Assembly: GCF_933775445.1 (NCBI RefSeq)
Contig: NC_065873.1
Span: forward strand, 20,894,001 to 20,958,000
Length of the DNA stretch: 64,000 bases
Source: Argentina anserina
Taxonomy: Eukaryota; Streptophyta; Magnoliopsida; Rosales; Rosaceae
Direction of reading: 5' to 3'
The translations under genes and the position numbers were made by a program. Below are positions 57,955 to 64,000 of the stretch, piece after piece. The notes beneath the pieces were generated by a model. That model was not told the DNA's origin and did not search any database. It saw only the letters and a program-made list of their open reading frames with translations. Positions within the stretch are counted from its first letter, which is position 1. Each line of letters begins with the position of its first letter.

Positions 57955-60900
57955 CCTATCTTCCGTTACCTCAAACTTCCTCCATCAGACAATTTGTCAC
58001 ATGTCCTAACAATAATAGTCGCATGTGAGCTACTCCAAATATAATTATCCTCCCGAACATAATGATGTTTTCAGCATGGAGGCGTCGACGCCCTCTTTTG
58101 TCTAGTTCACCACTCTCTTGCGATTTGACATACTATCCTCACGTCAAGAGTTAGCTCCTACCACTGAGCGTGGTCAAAACTCTCAACATCTAACAAGAGT
58201 CAAATCAATGATTAACACATGCCTACTACTTACATTACACATAGTGGTTTTCAAATAAACATGCTTTATCACGACAATAACTTCATGACTTCACCACAAT
58301 GCATCGCTAGAATAACGAACCTACCATTCCTTCCAATCAACAAAATAATCTCATTTCAAGATCATCTTATTGTAACCATAAAAAGTTGTCGTGCATGATA
58401 CTCACCCAAGTACCCTATTTGTATTGGTAACACGATAAGGAAATCTTAGCTCATCGAGTTCACAACCACCACAGCACACCACCTTGGATTAAGAATTACT
58501 CTCCAAAAATTTCACCAGAGAATCGACTAATATACGCACAAGGCAGTAGAGAACCTCTACCGCCACCACAAGAGCGACACATCACGCATCCCATCATACT
58601 CACCAAAACTTACCGTCGAAAATTAATTACAACTTCTTGCTTCCATGAGTGGTATGCCACAATTTGGGGTTCAGACAAGAAGGTGATTATCTCACATCGG
58701 TGGAACATGAAAATCAGGCGAACTTTATAGCGCGAAATCCAACACGACCACAACTGAGACATACTTTACCCCCTGGTTCATACATGCCTCAAATGCAAGA
58801 CATATGGTCCACACAAATGCCCCCGTGCATCATCTAAGATATTGGTTCCTCCCACCGTTGTAGTACTAATAAATTTAGAAATTACTTCAACAGAACCCGA
58901 TATTAGGTACACCATCCCCTCAAAACTAATCCAAAATGATCGCTATACCACCACTCTAAACAGTTGTTTCTTTACTTTCATTAAGAACTCTCCTGGCCAA
59001 CGCATTCGGCCAAAATAACTTCTCTGCAAGCAGTAATATAATTGGGTACTCTTTATTGTAAAATTTATCCCTTGTTGAACACTTCAGTCAACTTCTCCTT
59101 ATCCAACAATAAACAATCTGATGCATAGAGGAAAAGAACCTCTAAGTCTCCAACATTAACGCCACTTGTACTTGAAAAGAAAATTTGGTTCTCAACCATT
59201 TCTTTACCAGTTGGAAGGTGCTTGTCACGAAAAAGAAATTCGTTAAAACACCACTAAGCTAAGGTCATCTCATACCTTACCTTTAATAGAGTTACTTCAC
59301 CGCCATTGCGTCTCGTTTGGACCTGTGGCATTGTGAAGTTCCAATCCTCAATACCAAAATGATTAAATCCTGAAAGACCAGCGTTCTCAATTAAATGCTC
59401 ATCTAGCAAAATAATTAATTCATATCGCCACATTGAGATTTCTCCATCACCTTATATTTCTTGCTCACCCAAGAACAATGCGTAACATCAATTATCTAAA
59501 GCCGAACCAAAACAAGTTTGGAATGTCACGTCAACAAAATGTGAATCTCATTTCAATAATTGTATTACCACTTATGGACGTATCATACGCCCTACCACTC
59601 TGTTACCAATAGCGTTAGAGATGCTAGTCACGAAAATTTTCGTTAACCAACTCCAACCTATGGTCTACACATCTTTTACGTGAATATAATATCTCAACCT
59701 TGTTAGGCTTCAACTTAGGTTAGTTGCATAACTAAAATCTAGTCCTCAACATTTAAACACTGAACATCCCTCAACATAGGGTCAACGCTCTCTATCAAGT
59801 CTCCTTGACAGTTCTCTGCCCTGATAGGAAACTATGTACTCAAACCTGTTAGCATTCCAGTATCTGGATCGCATGTCAAACTCAGGGTGTATTGTAGCCT
59901 CTCTAAACTGATCACACCAGTAATTAAGTCTTTGAATTCATTTGTCCCATCCATACGGCGTCTTCGTTATAAGTGCTGTAACACAGTATCCCCGGGAACG
60001 TCTCACTTTACTCAGACATCACAACGATGTCTGTGATAGCTACTTCAGATCCACATACTCAACATATGCTATGACTCAAGCTCTCATGGCATTATCCGAC
60101 TCGAGTCTGTGATACGAAACTCTGGTTTCCTGGGTCTACGAAAGAACCCACCATGTCCAAACAATCAATCACCGCATACTGCGGCCTCACCCAATCGATT
60201 CCTCAGATCACATCATAGTGTGGTCTGGAATCACTATCAAATAAGCAGAGAACTCTCTACTTCCAATCACAATAGGATAAGCCTTTCATTGTCTCCAATT
60301 TCGAGGAACACTCCAAAAGCGAAGTGACACATAAACAGTTTCCCATAGGCGTAGAAATCAATCCTAACCCCTCCACTGCCAACTATCAATAAATGAATGT
60401 GGCTATCATCGTCTTCTCTAACTCAGAGTACTTAATCATTACCAAGTAAGTCCCAATACTCTCGATCCAATGGTCCGCTACAATATGATCCAAGCGTCAT
60501 GAAATGACAGCACTAGCAGCTCACTCATGTCCTTGATCAACCTCAACACACGACTATCGTCTCTAACGATAGCAACAAGATCAACTTGTCTATCCAGTGG
60601 AGCAGCCTCCTCATAAAGGTTCTACACATTGCGGACTCGGCCTGTAGCCCTAACTCGGCCTCGACCTCTCATCCGTCCTCGACCCTGTCCACGACCATTT
60701 TCCAAATTCATCACCATTCAACAATTAACACTCAGTCATACATGTGAAGTCTCGAATTCGACAAAATAGATCCAACCAATATCAATCATGAAATTTCAGA
60801 AGAAGGTGAATCATCGGAGTATCGTCACAATACTCTCTACAGGACCAAACCATAAGGTATGGCTCCTAACACTCTCGCGTACCCGACAACATATCAACAC

Positions 60901-60981
60901 CGAGGAGCATGTGATGGGTGCCCGCCTGCAGTCGGATCATCGCTCCCGGATGGTATTGATAATCGCCAAATACGCACTTAG
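57955..60981 (-). other. Degenerate interior of the retrotransposon
   Basis: No ORF above about 75 codons and no recognisable gag, protease or reverse transcriptase motif in any frame. An Arg/Gly-rich reading frame remnant (GRGQGRGRMRGRGRVRAT, around 60640-60690, minus strand) near the primer site may be an old gag start. Confidence 0.6.
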
Positions 60982-60993
60982 GCTCTGATACCA
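60982..60993 (-). other. Primer binding site (initiator tRNA-Met)
   Basis: Plus-strand GCTCTGATACCA, two bases from the LTR edge. Its complement is the standard TGGTATCAGAGC used by many plant retrotransposons. Confidence 0.9.
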
Positions 60994-60995
60994 AC

Positions 60996-63900
60996 TGTAA
61001 CGACCCCAAAATTTCGAGCTTCAAAACTCAAAATCTTAAAATCGTTAAACACAAAAATAATCTCAATGAAATCGAAATCATTTTAATGTCGCAGCGGATC
61101 ACATCTGAGTTTAAAATATAACTCAGTCAAGCCGATTATTACAAACCCAAATGATAATTCAACATATAACAAATGGAATTGTATAATCCTCACAATAACC
61201 TCACAAATAAAATCACACCAAATCTCACACACAATCCACGCTGGAACCTCACCGCGACTGGATGCGATCGACTTCGAGTCTTCGGAGTCGTCACACAATT
61301 ACCACTACTCAGCACCTGCGGAAGTATCCCCTACACCATTGAAATTGGTGCACCGGGATTGCAACACAAACCCGGTAAGCTTTACAGCTCGTATGAGTAA
61401 AATATTAAAGTAACTCTCGTCTCATAAAAGACACAACTCCACATCAACACAATATAAAGAAAATCATGAGAAAACGAGCAACCCATCTGGTTACTCTAAT
61501 ACTTTCACAAAATGGTAACTAATGAGCGCTGGTACACATCTGTTACCCCTCACTTAGTATACCGCTGATGTTGGGTAACCACCCGCCACCCAACATCCAA
61601 AACAAGCTGAGTACCCATGATCAGATAACCACCCGTTACCTCATGCAGTACTATGGCAGACAGACTAGAGCTCTAACTGTATCGTAACTTTCGACCGGCC
61701 AAAGGCTAGGTTCCGACTTGCCTCACATGTACAATAATCTCACATCATATTGTACCACACATCACATCCGAAGACAAATCACAATATTTCACATTTTCCG
61801 TGATAAAATCACATGTACAATAATCTCACATCATATTGTACCACACATCACGTCCGAAGACAAATCACAATATTTCACATTTTCCGTGATAAAATCATGT
61901 ACAATAATCACTCATTATATTGTACGTTTTAAAACTTTCACAATATATCCATAATAAAAATCATAACAGTATATTATATAGCAAACTATATATATTCGTA
62001 TTTATTTACCATTTATACAATATATACATAGTCCACTATATCATATACATGTCATATTTCATAAACACCTGAAAAATTACGTACGATAATCTCACATCAT
62101 ATCGTACCATTAAAATCACACATGCACAATTTTTCTGTCACCGAAATGACTATTTTTAATGAATTAATAACAGTATGTAATTTAATGAACTATATATATA
62201 TATGTATTTATTACCATTATACTATATATATACGTAGTCCACTAAGTTATATACATGTTGTAATTCATTAAATAAACACATTTGCAAAAATGTTGAATCA
62301 CCACGAGGGTAGATTCGTAATTCAGTGAGATTTTACTCACCTTATCGACTCAAGCGTAAATCCTCAATTCCCGTTGATAATTCCTTTCCTCGATTTAACG
62401 ATCACCTTAAAAGAATAAGAAAAGAATTTAGAATCGTTTCGTAAACCTTTAAATGCCGTAACAGTATTAATTGGTTACTGTTCAGCAATTTTCGGTTTTA
62501 CGAAATTACTGTTCACGGTTCACTATTCACGGTTACTGTGCAATACTCAATTAATACGTATTTCTGTACGTATAAATACTATATACGTATTTCTGTACGT
62601 ATAAATACTATATACGTATTTCTGTACGTATAAATATTAAATACGCATTTCTGTACGTATAAATATTATATACGTATTTCTGTACGTATAAATATTAATA
62701 CGTATTTCTGTACGTATAAATATTAATACGTATTTCTGTACGTATAAATATTAATACGTATTTCTGTACGTATACGTACGATTTAAATGTAAATACAAAT
62801 TCAGTAAATAAAATTTACTAATTTACCCTTTTACAAAATTACTTTTCACATTTACTGAAAGTAATTAATATTTACATTTACCGAAGGTAAAATTTAATTA
62901 CATTTACCGTAGTAAATAAAAATTACATTTACATTTACCGTACACAGTAAATTACTAAAATGCCCTTCTGTCGAAATTGTTCACACCACCGCACGTGCCG
63001 AGGCTAACCGCGGCGCGTAGCACGCCACCGCTACCTCGAATCTCTCCTACTTTCTCCCCTCTCCTTCCCTCCGGCCTTAGGCCGCCCCTACACCACCCCA
63101 TACTTCCACACGCGCCGCCTAAAGCGGCGGCGTTCATCAACCCCCGATCTCCTCAAATCCAACCAAAAAGTTCCAACAATCATCATCAACCATCACAACA
63201 ATTACTCGAAGCTATTCATTACCTCTATCGACGTTTTGGACCGTCGGATTCCCTCGATGAAGCTCCAAAAGTCGCCGTGAGACTCGGTTTCGGAGGAAGG
63301 GTGATCGATGGCGCCGCTGCTCGAGGTGAGTCCCCCGTGGGTAGGTTCGTGTCGCGGAGGAAGGGGCGAGGTCGTGGTGGTGGCGCCGAGCTCCTACGAT
63401 GCCGGTCGCGTCGAACTCGACGATCCCGAGGTCAAGCTTCGTCGGTGTTGCTCGATCCCCGCTCGGGGTGCGTCGCCGCTACTACCGATCGCTGCGTCGT
63501 GGTCACGCGGTCTCTGTGACACCGGCGGTGTCGAGCACGGAGGCGATTGGAGGGAAATCGCCGGCTTGGAAGGAGAGATAGGGGAGAGAGAGTCGCGAGG
63601 GAGGGAGAGAGAAAGGGAGAGCGGCGGGATGAGAGAGAAGAGAGAGAAAGGGTTTCTGATTATGGAAACCCTAATTCCATAATTATCTATTTATACTAGT
63701 TTCCAAATCGGAAACTAACTTCCGACGTTAATAACTTTTACCTCCGACGTCCGATTCGAACGCGTCACATACTCTCGAACTCGTATCGACGAGCTCTACA
63801 ACTTTCGTGAAGAAAGTTTTCGCAACCGAGCGACGGAATAAAAGTCGATAATTCCGTTCGGAAACGTAACGTTTTTCTTAATAAACGTTCCGAAAACGTT

Positions 63901-64000
63901 TCCGTTTTTTCGTTTCAAAACATCGCAAACAATAGTTTCATTTTATTTGAAATTCCAAAACTTAATAGAATTCAAAACAATTCACATATTGTTTTAAAAT
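60996..64000 (-). repeat. 5' LTR (truncated by the window edge)
   Basis: Nearly base-for-base the same as 54336-57390. Differences seen: one substitution at 61693 (A for C), two bases fewer in an AT run near 62198, a 55-bp gap after 62997, and 21 extra bases near 63867-63887. By alignment the LTR should end 14 bases past the window. Confidence 0.92.
62556..62774. repeat. TACGTA-unit tandem array in the 5' LTR
   Basis: Counterpart of the array at 55898-56120, with the same number and order of units. Confidence 0.9.

Larger units (their letters stand above)
54336..64000 (-). mobile_element. Ty3/gypsy-type LTR retrotransposon with LTRs of about 3 kb, minus orientation
   Basis: Two near-identical long direct repeats (54336-57390 and 60996 to the window end) flank 3605 bp. 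The LTR begins TGTAATAACCC and ends GGGGTCGTTACA when read on the minus strand. Beside the right-hand LTR lies GCTCTGATACCA (60982-60993), whose complement TGGTATCAGAGC is the usual primer binding site for initiator tRNA-Met. A purine-rich tract (AAGGGGGATAGAT on the minus strand) borders the left-hand LTR. So the right LTR is the 5' LTR and the left is the 3' LTR. The interior retains only the end of an integrase with chromodomain-like tail. The 5' LTR runs off the window by an estimated 14 bases, so its outer target duplication cannot be read. The left flank 5-mer is CAGAT. Confidence 0.9.

Noticed and set aside
62977..63682. ORFs of 180 and 124 codons
   Set aside because: Second copies of the LTR ORFs above.

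Overview
This is nuclear DNA of a flowering plant, almost certainly a eudicot. The genes carry many GT-AG introns. The protein families are plant-specific: a plant PIEZO channel, the RPH1 plastid protein, a CW-MBD protein, ERD6-like sugar transporters, GH3 and FAF. The spacers are AT-rich and hold MITEs, a tandem array and a long-LTR retrotransposon. I cannot fix the species; a rosid, perhaps Rosaceae, is only a guess. All gene models below were read by hand from splice sites and reading-frame phase.

Layout. 0.36-1.45 kb (-): RPH1-like plastid membrane protein, 4 exons. 2.65-15.55 kb (+): complete PIEZO mechanosensitive channel gene, 21 coding exons, 2474 aa, divergent from RPH1. 16.2-17.7 kb (-): two-exon CW zinc finger plus methyl-CpG-binding-domain protein (MBD4-like). 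17.7-22.7 kb: gene-free AT-rich block with an 888-bp foldback MITE and a TATCACAC/TGTCACAC minisatellite. 23.4-26.7 kb (+): RF298/RF4-type RING E3 ligase. 27.1 kb (+): tRNA-Ser(UGA). 29.9-32.6 kb (+): endonuclease/exonuclease/phosphatase (DNase I-like) protein with altered catalytic motifs. 34.8-35.8 kb (+): broken GH3 acyl-amido-synthetase relic. 36.9-37.4 kb (-): FAF-like protein.

38.0-52.6 kb (-): tandem cluster of ERD6-like monosaccharide transporters. It has two complete 18-exon genes (463 and 464 aa) and a third copy reduced to exons 1-4 with a frameshift. Between the two intact copies lie a 675-bp MITE and a four-copy tandem array of about 505-bp units, each with long internal inverted repeats. 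53.9-54.3 kb (-): the C-terminal end of an NFXL1-like gene, cut by a Ty3/gypsy-type LTR retrotransposon that fills the rest of the window. The retrotransposon lies on the minus strand, with LTRs of about 3 kb, a tRNA-iMet primer binding site and a decayed 3.6-kb interior.

The genes do not form a pathway. From memory of the Arabidopsis map, PIEZO, RPH1, a DNase I-like gene and an ERD6-like transporter are also close neighbours near the end of chromosome 2 (At2g48020-At2g48070), so this looks like an old conserved gene block that later gained transposons and local duplications. I found no clearly new biochemical system. The most unusual items are the array of foldback units, the DNase I-like protein lacking a canonical catalytic Asp, and the very long-LTR element with a degenerate interior.
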